This document shows, in pieces, positions 26,861 to 35,877 of a stretch of 64,000 bases of DNA. A program made the translations under genes and the position numbers. The stretch is taken from assembly GCA_013001295.1 (NCBI GenBank), contig JABDMW010000037.1, positions 1 through 64,000 of the forward strand, written 5' to 3'. The first letter of the stretch is position 1; each line of letters begins with the position of its first letter. Below the pieces are notes generated by a model, which ran no database searches, was not told the DNA's origin, and worked only from the letters and a program-made list of their open reading frames with translations. Source of the stretch: Hyphomonadaceae bacterium. Lineage in GTDB: Bacteria > Pseudomonadota > Alphaproteobacteria > Caulobacterales > Maricaulaceae.

Positions 26861-27901
26861 ATGGCTGATAAATTAAAGACCGCAATTTTGGGTGCGTCCG
26901 GATATACAGGGGCGGAGGCTGTCCGCATATTGTCTGGACACCCCCGTGTCGAAATAGAAGCCTTAACGGCCAATCGTCATGCGGGATCGGATTTTGGCGA
27001 CATATATCCCCATCTGGCCCATGCGGGTTATCCGACTTTGCAAAAATGGGACGACGTCAATTGGGATGGCATTGATGTTGTATTCGCTTGTTTACCCCAC
27101 GGGGCCAGCGAGGAAACGATTTCTGCGGTCGCGCCATGTGTTTCGAAAGTGATTGACCTGTCGGCAGACTTTCGAATTAAAGATGCAGCCCTGTATGAAA
27201 AGACATATGGGCGGGCTCATACCGCGCCAAAGCTGTTATCTGATGCTGTGTATGGTCTGACTGAATATGCCCGGGATGATTTAAAGGGCGCCGACTTAGT
27301 GGCATGTCCCGGATGTTATCCGACCGCGAGCCTGCTGGCGCTCTTGCCAGCACTTGGTCTGATCGACACAGACACAATCGTCATCGATGCCAAGTCAGGC
27401 GTCAGCGGAGCAGGGCGCAAAGAAAGCGCAGCATTGATTTATCCGGAAACAGCCGAGGGAGCACATGCTTACGGCGTCGCTAATCATCGCCATGCGCCGG
27501 AAATCGATCAAATCTTAACCCGTCATACAGACAAAGATGTCCGGGTGAGTTTTACACCTCACCTCATCCCCATGAACCGGGGGATGATCGCGACAGTCTA
27601 TGCCAAACTGGGCGAGGGCGTAGATTTTAAGGGCTTCCGTGAAACCTATGAAGCCAAATACGCCAATGAACCTTTCGTCCATGTCGAGGCCGCAGGCGTC
27701 GTCCCACATACCCGCCATGTCCGGGCATCAAACCAATGCCGGATCGGTATTTTTGAAGACCGTCGCCCTGGCCATGTCATCATCATTTCTGTCATTGATA
27801 ACCTCACCAAAGGCTCATCCGGACAAGCCGTCCAAAACCTCAATGTGATGATGGGCTGGGAAGAAACCCTTGGCCTCGATCTCGTTCCGGTGTTTCCTTA
27901 G
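26861..27901 (+). CDS. argC: N-acetyl-gamma-glutamyl-phosphate reductase
   Basis: Third step of arginine synthesis: NADPH-dependent reduction of N-acetylglutamyl phosphate to the semialdehyde. The ATG at 26861 follows GGGGAA and gives 346 residues; an in-frame GTG at 26849 would overlap that site. Motifs are the Rossmann loop ILGASGYTGAEAVR, LPHGASEE, the catalytic Cys in VACPGCYPTASLL, and the His-containing SGVSGAGRK through ANHRHAPEI segment. It lies behind rpsI, a frequent alphaproteobacterial order, separated by a terminator. Confidence 0.97.
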   Translation: MADKLKTAILGASGYTGAEAVRILSGHPRVEIEALTANRHAGSDFGDIYPHLAHAGYPTLQKWDDVNWDGIDVVFACLPHGASEETISAVAPCVSKVIDLSADFRIKDAALYEKTYGRAHTAPKLLSDAVYGLTEYARDDLKGADLVACPGCYPTASLLALLPALGLIDTDTIVIDAKSGVSGAGRKESAALIYPETAEGAHAYGVANHRHAPEIDQILTRHTDKDVRVSFTPHLIPMNRGMIATVYAKLGEGVDFKGFRETYEAKYANEPFVHVEAAGVVPHTRHVRASNQCRIGIFEDRRPGHVIIISVIDNLTKGSSGQAVQNLNVMMGWEETLGLDLVPVFP

Positions 27902-27978
27902 AAAAAACGAGTGGCTTAAAACGCCCAAATTAGGACGCTCGCCTATCACCGTGATATCCGCAAAACAGACTAGGTTCA

Positions 27979-28013
27979 TTGACATTCAAGATATGTTATA
28001 TAATAACTATAAT
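27979..28013 (+). promoter_or_regulatory. Possible promoter of the 28.1-kb unknown gene
   Basis: A perfect TTGACA at 27979-27984 lies in a very AT-rich stretch that also holds two TATAAT boxes (27999-28004 and 28008-28013). The spacings, 14 and 23 bases, are both away from the ideal 17, so the assignment is tentative. Confidence 0.3.
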
Positions 28014-28093
28014 ACGCAAGCACTTTTGTGATTTGTAGAGCATTTTTGCCATAGGATTGACTTAAATCTAAGTAGCACACGAGTTCTTTAAAC

Positions 28094-28819
28094 ATGAAAA
28101 AGATGGGTTTCAAATTGATATTCACGCTGGGGATTTGTACCTTGCTGTTTCTCGCTTATGTTCTCACATTTTATTTTGTATTAAACCAGGTCGTGCGGCC
28201 ATTCGAGAGAACAAATCAATTTAAAAAACATCCATTACGCCCAATTTACAATGTCGCATATTATCCGATGCGGAAATTTATTGCGAACGGGTCATCTTTC
28301 AAATCAGAGCGAATGGAAGAATATTATGGGACACTGAAGAGACCATATGTAATTGCTAGGCCAGAGAAGCGGCACCGATGGCTTAGAATTGAAACACCTG
28401 AACAATCGGACATTTTAATTGGTTTTACTGGTAACATTTCAATTTTGAGAAAGTTCGACGATATTGAATATGAGAGTTATGTGAGGGTCGTTTTTGGAAC
28501 AGCTTTGACCGAGGAGCATGATCGCTTTATCAACCGGCTAATTAGCGTTGAAGTTATAGAATTAATGGATGATCCCCGCATTGAAGATAACGAATATTCT
28601 GATGATAAGAGACGAGCTATTGAATCAAGATATGACAATTTGGCGGATAAAGATCAGATATGCGCGAAAAAGTTTGTGTCCGAATACAAAGACAGGGTTC
28701 TTGAGCACTGCTTACAAGCAGGTTACGCGCGAAATATTGGCGGCGGGTGTTTTCACCTTATGCCATATTCGGTAACAACGGCGGTTTTAGATGAAGCTTT
28801 GAACCTCTGTTCTAAGTGA
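28094..28819 (+). CDS. Unknown membrane-anchored protein
   Basis: A 241-residue protein I do not recognise. Residues about 8-32 form one hydrophobic helix (LIFTLGICTLLFLAYVLTFYFVLN) after a short basic start, so it is probably anchored with the rest outside the cytoplasm. The remainder is rich in charged residues (YESYVRVVFGTALTEEHDRF, DDPRIEDNEYSDDKRR) and has four Cys in its last 60 residues that could form disulfides. It stands alone between argC and a lipoprotein gene, after an AT-rich 190-base gap, and has a weak ribosome site. This may be a lineage-specific gene. Confidence 0.65.
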   Translation: MKKMGFKLIFTLGICTLLFLAYVLTFYFVLNQVVRPFERTNQFKKHPLRPIYNVAYYPMRKFIANGSSFKSERMEEYYGTLKRPYVIARPEKRHRWLRIETPEQSDILIGFTGNISILRKFDDIEYESYVRVVFGTALTEEHDRFINRLISVEVIELMDDPRIEDNEYSDDKRRAIESRYDNLADKDQICAKKFVSEYKDRVLEHCLQAGYARNIGGGCFHLMPYSVTTAVLDEALNLCSK

Positions 28820-29058
28820 GTTTTTTAATTTCCCGATCGTAACGCTAATGTCCGCTTTTGCCGCCAATCCAGTCTAAACTGAGTGCAATAAAATCGCTCC
28901 AAGTAAGACACTCGGGATATTTGATTCTGAAAGAGATATTCGACTGCATATCGGTGCCACGCCAACTTAGTCTACACCCTTATCCAAATTTAATGAAAAA
29001 AGCGCGTGACCTTGGGCGAGGGGTGCCGCATATTTATAGGACTCGGACAGGATCAATT

Positions 29059-29409
29059 ATGCGCATGCCTATCAATAAACGCCTTTTCGCGACTCTCGTG
29101 CTTTCGGGCATGGTCAGCGGATGTGCAAGCATTAACATGCCAGATTTGGATTTCATCAAAATCCCTGAGTTTAAAGAAGAAGCCGAAAACTTAGGCGGCT
29201 ATCCCAATGTTGAAGATGCGCCACAGGTTCCGACAGACATTCGATCAGACGCACAATGGGATAAAGATGCAAAACAGTTGATGGCGAAACGCGATAGTTT
29301 TGGCCCCGTCCCTGAAGGCGAGCCGATGGAAAGCGACGCTGAGTTTAACAAGCGCGTCGACGATCTTGTTGCCAAAGTCGAAGAATATAAATTGGACGAT
29401 CCTCAATAG
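29059..29409 (+). CDS. Small predicted lipoprotein
   Basis: The ATG at 29059 has AGGA 6 bases upstream and gives 116 residues starting with a lipoprotein signal (MRMPINKRLFATLVLSGMVSGC; lipobox VSGC). A longer open frame back to 28858 lacks family-like sequence before the signal and is rejected. The mature part is acidic with Pro-rich parts (YPNVEDAPQVPTDIRSDAQWDKDAKQL), ending in a helical stretch (FNKRVDDLVAKVEEYKLD). No known domain is seen. It is followed with no gap by the GTG of recJ, so the two are probably cotranscribed. Confidence 0.8.
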   Translation: MRMPINKRLFATLVLSGMVSGCASINMPDLDFIKIPEFKEEAENLGGYPNVEDAPQVPTDIRSDAQWDKDAKQLMAKRDSFGPVPEGEPMESDAEFNKRVDDLVAKVEEYKLDDPQ

Positions 29410-31179
29410 GTGAGCCAAGACGATCCACATTTCTTATTTGATGGCCAATCTTCCGTCCGCGGGAAGAAATGGACGTTTCGCGCCAATGATGAAAGCAAAA
29501 TAGAAGACCTGGTGCGGGCGGGATATACTCAAACGGTGTCGCGCCTTTTGAGTGGTCGTGACGTCATGCCCGAAGATTCAGAACACTTTCTAAACCCGAC
29601 CCTTCGGGATTACTTGCCGGACCCATCCTCGCTCGTGGATATGGACAAAGCTGCCAAGCGAATCGTCGACGCGATTGAAAACAGCGAAAGCGTCACCGTT
29701 TTCGCCGATTATGATGTGGACGGCGGCACATCAGCAGCCCAGCTTGTGCGATGGGGGCGGGCGCTGGGTGCTGAGTTTTCTATTTACGTTCCTGACCGGA
29801 TCAAAGAGGGCTATGGACCATCCGTAGACGCTTTTCATTTGATCAAACAGCGCGGCGCGGACCTCGTGATCACGGTCGATTGCGGCGCGGCGGCGCATGA
29901 TGCCTTGTTTGCGGCTGCTGAAATCGACCTGCCAATTATCGTCATTGATCATCATTTGATGGTCGGGGATATCCCGCCGGCCCATGCACTGGTCAATCCC
30001 AACAGGCCGGACGATGAGTCCGGGCTAGGGCATTTGGCTGCTGCCGGTGTGACCTTTGTTGCGCTGGTCGCCTTAAACCGGGAAGCGCGAAAACGCGGCA
30101 TAGAAAATTTACCGGATTTGAAACGGTTTCTGGATTTGACAGCTCTGGGTACAATCTGTGACGTGGTGCCGCTCAAAGGTTTGAACCGGGCCTTTGTCAC
30201 CCAGGGACTAAAAGTGCTGGATTCCTATCCCAATCCAGGGCTGGAAATGCTTGGTCGCGTCGCAAAAAGCTCTGGGAAAGCAAGCACTTATCATGGCGGC
30301 TTCATTCTAGGACCGCGTATCAACGCAGGCGGGCGTATTGGGCAAGCGGATATGGGCGCGCAATTGCTCGCGAGCGATGATATGCAAAAAATTGAGGAAT
30401 ATGCTTTCGAGCTCGACCGTATCAATACCCAACGCAAAGCCTTGCAGGAGCGGGTGTTAGTAGAGGCTATAGAGAAAGCTGAGCGTTTGCCGGCAGACCA
30501 TAGCGTTACAATTGTTGCTATGGATGGGTGGCATGCCGGGATAATCGGGATCGTGGCGGGACGTTTGAAAGACCGGTTTGATCGTCCTGCCATCGTGATC
30601 GGAATTAACGAAGACGGCGTCGGGAAGGGGTCGGGTCGATCTATATCCGGCGTCAACCTTGGTGAGGCAATTCAAAAGGCGAAAGAATCGGGTATATTGG
30701 AGGCGGGTGGCGGCCATGAAATGGCGGCGGGATTGACGATCAATCCAGAAAAACTCGAAGAATTTCAGAGCTTTATAGAGGAAATGCTCGCGCAAGATGT
30801 CGAGGAGGCGCGCAAAAAGCAATCCTATAAAGTCGATGCTCTCCTGACACCCGCTGCCGCGACGCCCGAATTGATCGAGCAGATCGAACATGTTGGACCG
30901 TATGGTTCGAACAATCCCGAACCCGTTTTTGTGTTTCCGGATATGCGGGTGAGCTATGCGCAAAGATTAAATGGCGGGCATGTGCGGTGCGCATTTGAGG
31001 ATCATGCAGGTATCCGGGTGTCTGGAATCGCATTTCGGGCAGATGAAAACGGAATCGCTGATGTTTTACTCTCTCCAAATCCGCCCATCATGAACATTGC
31101 AGGAAGATTGAAACAGGATACATGGAACGGGCGCACAAAAATTGATCTTCAAATCGCCGATATTTTGGTGAATGCCTGA
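29410..31179 (+). CDS. recJ: Single-stranded-DNA-specific exonuclease RecJ
   Basis: 5'-3' exonuclease used in recombination and mismatch repair. It starts at GTG 29410 immediately after the TAG of the lipoprotein gene. The 589 residues contain the DHH phosphoesterase motifs FADYDVDGGTSAAQL (I), ITVDCGAAAHDAL (II) and IVIDHHLMV (III, DHH). The DHHA1 region has GSGRSISGVNLGEAIQ and EAGGGHEMAAGL, and a C-terminal OB-like RecJ domain follows (HVGPYGSNNPEPVFV). Length matches E. coli RecJ (577). Confidence 0.96.
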   Translation: MSQDDPHFLFDGQSSVRGKKWTFRANDESKIEDLVRAGYTQTVSRLLSGRDVMPEDSEHFLNPTLRDYLPDPSSLVDMDKAAKRIVDAIENSESVTVFADYDVDGGTSAAQLVRWGRALGAEFSIYVPDRIKEGYGPSVDAFHLIKQRGADLVITVDCGAAAHDALFAAAEIDLPIIVIDHHLMVGDIPPAHALVNPNRPDDESGLGHLAAAGVTFVALVALNREARKRGIENLPDLKRFLDLTALGTICDVVPLKGLNRAFVTQGLKVLDSYPNPGLEMLGRVAKSSGKASTYHGGFILGPRINAGGRIGQADMGAQLLASDDMQKIEEYAFELDRINTQRKALQERVLVEAIEKAERLPADHSVTIVAMDGWHAGIIGIVAGRLKDRFDRPAIVIGINEDGVGKGSGRSISGVNLGEAIQKAKESGILEAGGGHEMAAGLTINPEKLEEFQSFIEEMLAQDVEEARKKQSYKVDALLTPAAATPELIEQIEHVGPYGSNNPEPVFVFPDMRVSYAQRLNGGHVRCAFEDHAGIRVSGIAFRADENGIADVLLSPNPPIMNIAGRLKQDTWNGRTKIDLQIADILVNA

Positions 31180-31256
31180 AATTAATTGCCGATTTATTGA
31201 GTTTTGCGCTTGCGCCCTCAAACCACCGTCTATATATCGTCATTTCGCTGATTAGT

Positions 31257-31331
31257 GCGCCCTTCGTCTATCGGTTAGGACGCCAGGTTTTCAACCTGGA
31301 AAGAGGGGTTCGATTCCCCTAGGGCGTACCA
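31257..31331 (+). tRNA. tRNA-Glu (anticodon TTC)
   Basis: A 75-base cloverleaf with encoded CCA. The acceptor stem GCGCCCT pairs with AGGGCGT (first pair G-U); the anticodon stem CCAGG/CCTGG holds loop TTTTCAA with anticodon TTC; the T-loop is GGTTCGATTCC. Confidence 0.95.
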
Positions 31332-31432
31332 GCAAATTTCCTGACAACAATATTGAGGAACTTACTGCGGAAACATCGTCTTTTCGTCATGTTACATTTG
31401 CGTCCGAAACATCAATCGTTTAAAGAAATCTC

Positions 31433-31903
31433 ATGAAAAAACTGATTTTATCTCTCTCAATTTTGACACTCATGCCAATTGCCGGGCTTGCCCTGGCTCA
31501 GGAAGGACCTGCGCCGCTTGATTTTGGCCCGCGCGAATCGCTGATCATCCAATCAGGCGATAAAACCCATGAGTTTTCCGTCGAAATAGCCGATACCCGT
31601 GAGGAACAGGCCCGTGGGCTGATGTTTCGCAATGTCATTCAGCCGGATGAAGGCATGTTGTTCGAATTCGGTGGCGATGAAGTCCGTTCTATCTGGATGA
31701 AAAATACAAGTGTGTTCTTAGATGTCCTGTTTGTCCGTTCCGATGGGCGTGTTCTGAAGATCGAACACTCAGCAAAGCCGTATTCATTGCGCAGTATTAC
31801 GTCTGAGGCACCTGTCGCAGCAGTGTTGGAAATTGCAGGTGGGCAGGCAAATGAGCGTGAAATCAAGCCTGGTGATCGTATTCAACACGATTTCTTCAAA
31901 TAA
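31433..31903 (+). CDS. DUF192 family secreted protein
   Basis: A 156-residue protein with an N-terminal signal peptide (MKKLILSLSILTLMPIAGLALA). The DUF192 core is visible: FSVEIADTREEQARGLMFRNVIQPDEGMLFEF, then IWMKNTSVFLDVLFVRSDGRVLKIEH and AAVLEIAGGQANEREIKPGDRI. The family is widespread and its biochemical role is not established. It lies between tRNA-Glu and tRNA-Pro as a single gene. Confidence 0.88.
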   Translation: MKKLILSLSILTLMPIAGLALAQEGPAPLDFGPRESLIIQSGDKTHEFSVEIADTREEQARGLMFRNVIQPDEGMLFEFGGDEVRSIWMKNTSVFLDVLFVRSDGRVLKIEHSAKPYSLRSITSEAPVAAVLEIAGGQANEREIKPGDRIQHDFFK

Positions 31904-31967
31904 GCAGAATTATCTGCTAAGAAGCTCTTGCGTAAAATTTTTTTGCGGTTAAAAGCATCGTCTCCGT

Positions 31968-32044
<77 letters not shown>

Positions 32045-32141
32045 CTTTTCTTACATTCGATCAGACCCGGGAAGCTTGTGTTTAGTAAGCTTTTGCTAAC
32101 CCTAATATGATTAATTGATTCTCGTATCATTGGGGATCGGC

Positions 32142-34061
32142 ATGGAAGAAACGCTCGCTATTGCGAAAAAACGTTTGCAGGAGCACACGCAAAAGAAGGC
32201 GAAAGCCGAAGCTTTGGCAAAGGCGGCCCAAAAAATCGAGATCGGACGGGTGCTTGCGGTTGGCTCGTCGGTTGCTACTGTTTCGATCAACAAGACAATC
32301 ATCAGCAAGAATTTACTGCATCTCGCGCAACTGGGATCTGTGTTGAAAATCGTTACCCGCGATTCGATTGTCGTTTGCATGGTCGGATCCCTGGAGGTTG
32401 CCGGCGTTGATGATGAGGGCTTGCATGATGGCTGCATCGCCAAGCTCAATATTTTGGGCGAAATCACAACAAACAAAACAACCAGAGAAACACAGTTTTA
32501 TCGCGGTGTGCGCTCATTCCCGGTTTTAAGTGAACCCGTCTATCGCATGTCGCCTGCTGAATTGGAGCTGATCTTCTCCACAAAAGGAGAAGCCAGCATT
32601 GAAGTAGGGCGCTTGCAGCAGGACAGTTCGATCGTCGCCCGAGTGCGCACCAACGATTTGCTCTCAAAGCATTTTGCGATCATTGGGTCAACCGGCTCAG
32701 GTAAGTCGTGTACGGTGGCTTTGGTGCTGCAATCGGTTCTGAATGAAAATCCCGATGCTCACGTCGTCTTATTCGATCCGCACAACGAATATTCCAAAAG
32801 TTTTGGAGATATGGCGTCTGTCATTGGGCAGAAAAACCTTGATCTTCCTATATGGCTGTTTGATTTCGAGGAAACCGCTGAACTGCTGACGTCGCAAATC
32901 GCTGACCAGAAACGTGAAGAAATCGAGATCCTCTCGGAGGTCATCGTTAAAGCAAAGCAGCTTTATGAGCGTTCTGTAAAAATGACCGGCAAGGTGACGA
33001 CGCAGATCAAGATCGAAGATGTCGAAAAAGATCTGCACCGCGCGGCCTCACATATTTCATTGGATTCACCCGTGCCATACAGGATGCGCGATGTTTTGCG
33101 TCTGATCGAATATTATATGGGAATGCTGGAACATGCGGTGAATATTCCGGCTTATAAACGGCTGAAACGCCGCATCGAGAACTTGATGACCGATCCACGG
33201 TATCAGTTTGTTTTCAAAAATCAGGCAGCTGCACGGTCAATTAAAGATATTACCGGTGAAATTTTCCGCATCCCGGTGCAAGGAAAACCGATCTGTATCC
33301 TGGATTTTTCGGGAATTCCGTCTGAGGCCTTAAACGTTGTCGTATCCGTGATTAGCCGGTTGGCGTTTGAATTGGCCATGTGGAGTAAACGGTCCATTCC
33401 TATTTTGTTGGTATGCGAAGAAGCTCATCGTTACATCCCGCGGGATCATGCCAGCGGTTTTCATGCCACGCGCCGTTCAATCTCCCGGATCGCACGGGAA
33501 GGGCGGAAATACGGCGTTTCATTGGGTATCATTAGCCAAAGGCCATCGGAATTAGAACCATCAACGCTTTCTCAGTGTAGTACGATATTCTCCATGCGGT
33601 TGACCAATGAACGAGATCAGGATTTTGTCAGGGCCGCAGTTCCCGATGGTGCGCGCGAATTATTGGCGTTTTTGCCGTCTCTCGGTACGGCTGAGACAAT
33701 GGTCTTTGGCGAGGCTGTCAATCTTCCCATGCGTGTTATTCTCAATACGCTCCATCAAGATCTACGCCCGCACAGTTCAAGCGCAGAATTTACCAAATTG
33801 TGGTCATCAGGTGATGTCTCAGACGCCTTTATGGATAACGTCTTTGCTCACTGGAGATCCAAAGAACTCCCAGAAGACAATCCAGCACTCGCTGCAGCTC
33901 CATCTGCTCCGGTACCGACCGCTCCTCAGTTACCGCATAGCACTTTACGCAGACAGCAAAATGTTCGAGATGTATTGCCGGTACAGGATGACAGCGGTAA
34001 AGCGCCGAGTTTGGCCGAAGTGAAGAAGATGTTGAACGCCGCATTTCATAAAAATATGTAG
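32142..34061 (+). CDS. HerA/DUF87-type ATPase
   Basis: The ATG at 32142 has GGGGAT upstream and gives 639 residues; an earlier in-frame start at 32115 is weaker. A coiled, Lys/Ala-rich N-terminus (AIAKKRLQEHTQKKAKAEALAKAAQKI) precedes a HAS-barrel-like beta region and a FtsK/HerA ATPase domain. That domain has Walker A IGSTGSGKS (182-189), FDPHNEYSK, Walker B ILLVCEEAH (E426-E427) and SRIAREGRKYGVSLGIISQRPSEL, which fits HerA-like pumping ATPases. In archaea HerA works with nuclease NurA in DNA end processing, but no nuclease gene is adjacent. The role here is unknown; single-copy relatives are, to my knowledge, common in alphaproteobacteria. Confidence 0.85.
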   Translation: MEETLAIAKKRLQEHTQKKAKAEALAKAAQKIEIGRVLAVGSSVATVSINKTIISKNLLHLAQLGSVLKIVTRDSIVVCMVGSLEVAGVDDEGLHDGCIAKLNILGEITTNKTTRETQFYRGVRSFPVLSEPVYRMSPAELELIFSTKGEASIEVGRLQQDSSIVARVRTNDLLSKHFAIIGSTGSGKSCTVALVLQSVLNENPDAHVVLFDPHNEYSKSFGDMASVIGQKNLDLPIWLFDFEETAELLTSQIADQKREEIEILSEVIVKAKQLYERSVKMTGKVTTQIKIEDVEKDLHRAASHISLDSPVPYRMRDVLRLIEYYMGMLEHAVNIPAYKRLKRRIENLMTDPRYQFVFKNQAAARSIKDITGEIFRIPVQGKPICILDFSGIPSEALNVVVSVISRLAFELAMWSKRSIPILLVCEEAHRYIPRDHASGFHATRRSISRIAREGRKYGVSLGIISQRPSELEPSTLSQCSTIFSMRLTNERDQDFVRAAVPDGARELLAFLPSLGTAETMVFGEAVNLPMRVILNTLHQDLRPHSSSAEFTKLWSSGDVSDAFMDNVFAHWRSKELPEDNPALAAAPSAPVPTAPQLPHSTLRRQQNVRDVLPVQDDSGKAPSLAEVKKMLNAAFHKNM

Positions 34062-34148
34062 CTGATTATTGGCCCAGAGGCGCGAAATAGAATTTACAAT
34101 ATGTTCGTCGGCAAGTATTAGATTGGTTTGAAGAAAATGAGAGACGTA

Positions 34149-34454
34149 ATGTTTGCGCTTATTCACCAACCGGCCCGAAATGCGATGCAATCGGGAACCA
34201 AAAAGTCGTTGAAATGGATCATTGAGTTTCCGAAACAGCCTGAAAGGCTGACGGATCCTCTGACAGGCATGTCGAGCGCGACAGATATGCTGCAACAGGT
34301 AAATTTGGAGTTTGATACTAAAGAATCAGCGATTGCATATGCAAAATCAAAATCGATACCGTATCGTGTCCTTGATAAAACCAAGCCAAAGAAAAAAGGG
34401 CGTGGTTACGGTGATAACTTTGCATATGACCGTAAATTTCCCTGGACTCATTAA
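34149..34454 (+). CDS. NDUFS4-like complex I accessory protein (ETC complex I subunit region)
   Basis: A 101-residue protein matching the ETC complex I subunit family, the bacterial counterpart of the 18-kDa NDUFS4 subunit. Diagnostic segments are ALIHQPARNAMQSGTKKSLKWIIEF, DPLTGMSSATDM, VNLEFDTKESAIAYAKSKSIPYRV and GDNFAYDRKFPWTH. The ATG at 34149 is preceded by GAGAG with 5 bases spacing and matches the family start; earlier starts at 34128 (TTG) and 34137 (ATG) remain possible. The gene is monocistronic and away from the nuo operon, as is typical. Confidence 0.93.
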   Translation: MFALIHQPARNAMQSGTKKSLKWIIEFPKQPERLTDPLTGMSSATDMLQQVNLEFDTKESAIAYAKSKSIPYRVLDKTKPKKKGRGYGDNFAYDRKFPWTH

Positions 34455-34498
34455 CAGCAATTGACCCAACGGTTTTGATGCTTATAAAGCCAAAACAT

Positions 34499-34575
34499 GG
34501 TTCCATAGCTCAACTGGATAGAGCAGCCGCCTTCTAAGCGGCAGGTTGAAGGTTCGAGTCCTTCTGGGACCGCCA
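34499..34575 (+). tRNA. tRNA-Arg (anticodon TCT)
   Basis: A 77-base cloverleaf with encoded CCA. The acceptor stem GGTTCCA pairs with TGGGACC (one G-T pair); the anticodon stem GCCGC/GCGGC encloses loop CTTCTAA, anticodon TCT. The CCA ends at 34575 and the stop codon of the convergent esterase gene begins at 34576. Confidence 0.95.
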
Positions 34576-35877
34576 TCACTCTGCATGAGCATCCAGAAAA
34601 TCAAGAAATGCAGGCCAGTCCTCTTTGACCACCCCATGCGTTCCTTTGCGAATATAGAAACTTATGTCGTTTTCAGGGATAAAAGGTTTTAACTTATCCT
34701 GATTAAGTCCTTGTTTATTATACAATTTATATATCGCACTAGCCCCTTGAGCCGCGCGGAACGCACCATTTGGATCGGACCAAACATCTCGACGTGCATT
34801 TCCGAGAAAAATTGGACGAGGCGCGATCAGTGCCAGTACTGCATGTTGATCTATTGGCATTTCAGTTTCGCGATCTGAATAACTTGCATATTTATTCGAG
34901 AACCAATGCGGATACGTTTCAGTTATTTCGCCAACAGACTCGCCCTTTTTTTCTTTGTTCAAAGACGCGCCGCCTGTACCAGACTGATGGGAAATGACAC
35001 CATCAATACGATCATCAAAAACGGCAGCGAGCAGGGCGGATTTTCCATACCGGGAATGGCCATAGGCGAAATAAGAAGATGCATTAAATTTATCATCTTT
35101 TTCGATGGCATCTATCATGCGCCCATATCCCCAGGCCCACGCGGCAATTGCGCCCCAGCGCGTTTCATCATCGTCATGTCCCGGCGACAATTCCTTGAGC
35201 GCTTTAAGACCCGAATTGCTGTTATCGGGCACATATTCAGATGGGAATATAGTGGCGACGGCAAAACCGCGTTTCAAGATGTCTTCAAAAGGTGGTGTCG
35301 CGATATATCGTCCAAAGATGAAGGTCATTAATTTACCACCTATGCCGCCACCATCGCAGGAATAATTGATATTCGCTGGAATACTGACGCCTTCGACCGG
35401 TACCGTTGAATGGTTAGGGCAAAAGGTTTGCATGAGAATGACCGGAACCGGACCGTTTGCTTTGGCTGGCGAAATGAGAACCATGTTAAATGAGGGCACT
35501 GCACTTTCCACCTCATCGAATACGGCACTGGCTTTTATCAGGTATTCATCAACACGTGCTGTTTCGTTAAACGCTGAGTCTGAAACGGCACGCTTATTCT
35601 CTAGAATTGTTGACTGATCGTCAGGCAGATACCCGTAGATATATTCTTGTAAGTCAGCTTTCAGAGACTGAGAAATTTCATTTTTCCAAGAGTCTAAGTC
35701 TGCAGTGGCTGAAATCAATTGAGGCGTCGCCATTATCCCTTTTGGCTTCAGATTGGCCTGAGCCAAAGTCAGTTTTACGGGGCCACAAGATACAAGTAAA
35801 AAAGTAAAAAACGCTGCGAAAATCCACAGGATCCAAATCCGTTTTCGCCGGGGAAGAATTTTTCGAACTTTAATCAC
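34576..35877 (-). CDS. Predicted lipoprotein esterase, CE15 (glucuronoyl esterase)-like
   Basis: An alpha/beta hydrolase resembling the CE15 glucuronoyl/acetylxylan esterases. The nucleophile motif YGHSRYGKSAL (Ser275, with the Arg of the GxSRxG signature) and the C-terminal IRKGTHGVVKEDWPAFLDF (catalytic His) are visible, with IAPRPIFLGNARRDVWSDP between them. The likely start is GTG 35877 with GGAGAAG upstream, giving 433 residues; an ATG at 35931 would lie 62 bases inside metC. The N-terminus is basic and hydrophobic and ends in LLVSCG, a lipobox, so it is probably a surface or periplasmic lipoprotein. It is last in the cysK-sseA-metC series, an odd partner for sulfur genes. Confidence 0.82.
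   Translation of the reverse strand: MIKVRKILPRRKRIWILWIFAAFFTFLLVSCGPVKLTLAQANLKPKGIMATPQLISATADLDSWKNEISQSLKADLQEYIYGYLPDDQSTILENKRAVSDSAFNETARVDEYLIKASAVFDEVESAVPSFNMVLISPAKANGPVPVILMQTFCPNHSTVPVEGVSIPANINYSCDGGGIGGKLMTFIFGRYIATPPFEDILKRGFAVATIFPSEYVPDNSNSGLKALKELSPGHDDDETRWGAIAAWAWGYGRMIDAIEKDDKFNASSYFAYGHSRYGKSALLAAVFDDRIDGVISHQSGTGGASLNKEKKGESVGEITETYPHWFSNKYASYSDRETEMPIDQHAVLALIAPRPIFLGNARRDVWSDPNGAFRAAQGASAIYKLYNKQGLNQDKLKPFIPENDISFYIRKGTHGVVKEDWPAFLDFLDAHAE

Noticed and set aside
28858-29058. Longer N-terminus for the small lipoprotein before recJ
   Set aside because: A signal peptide with lipobox starts at 29059 with a good ribosome site; a 67-residue leader before a signal peptide is not plausible.
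31903-31918. Hairpin AGCAGA-ATTA-TCTGCT at the end of the DUF192 gene as terminator
   Set aside because: The stem has 6 pairs and the T-run lies about 20 bases away, so it is not a convincing intrinsic terminator.
32142-34061. HerA-based antiphage defence system
   Set aside because: No nuclease, SIR2 or other effector gene is adjacent, and neighbours on both sides are housekeeping genes.
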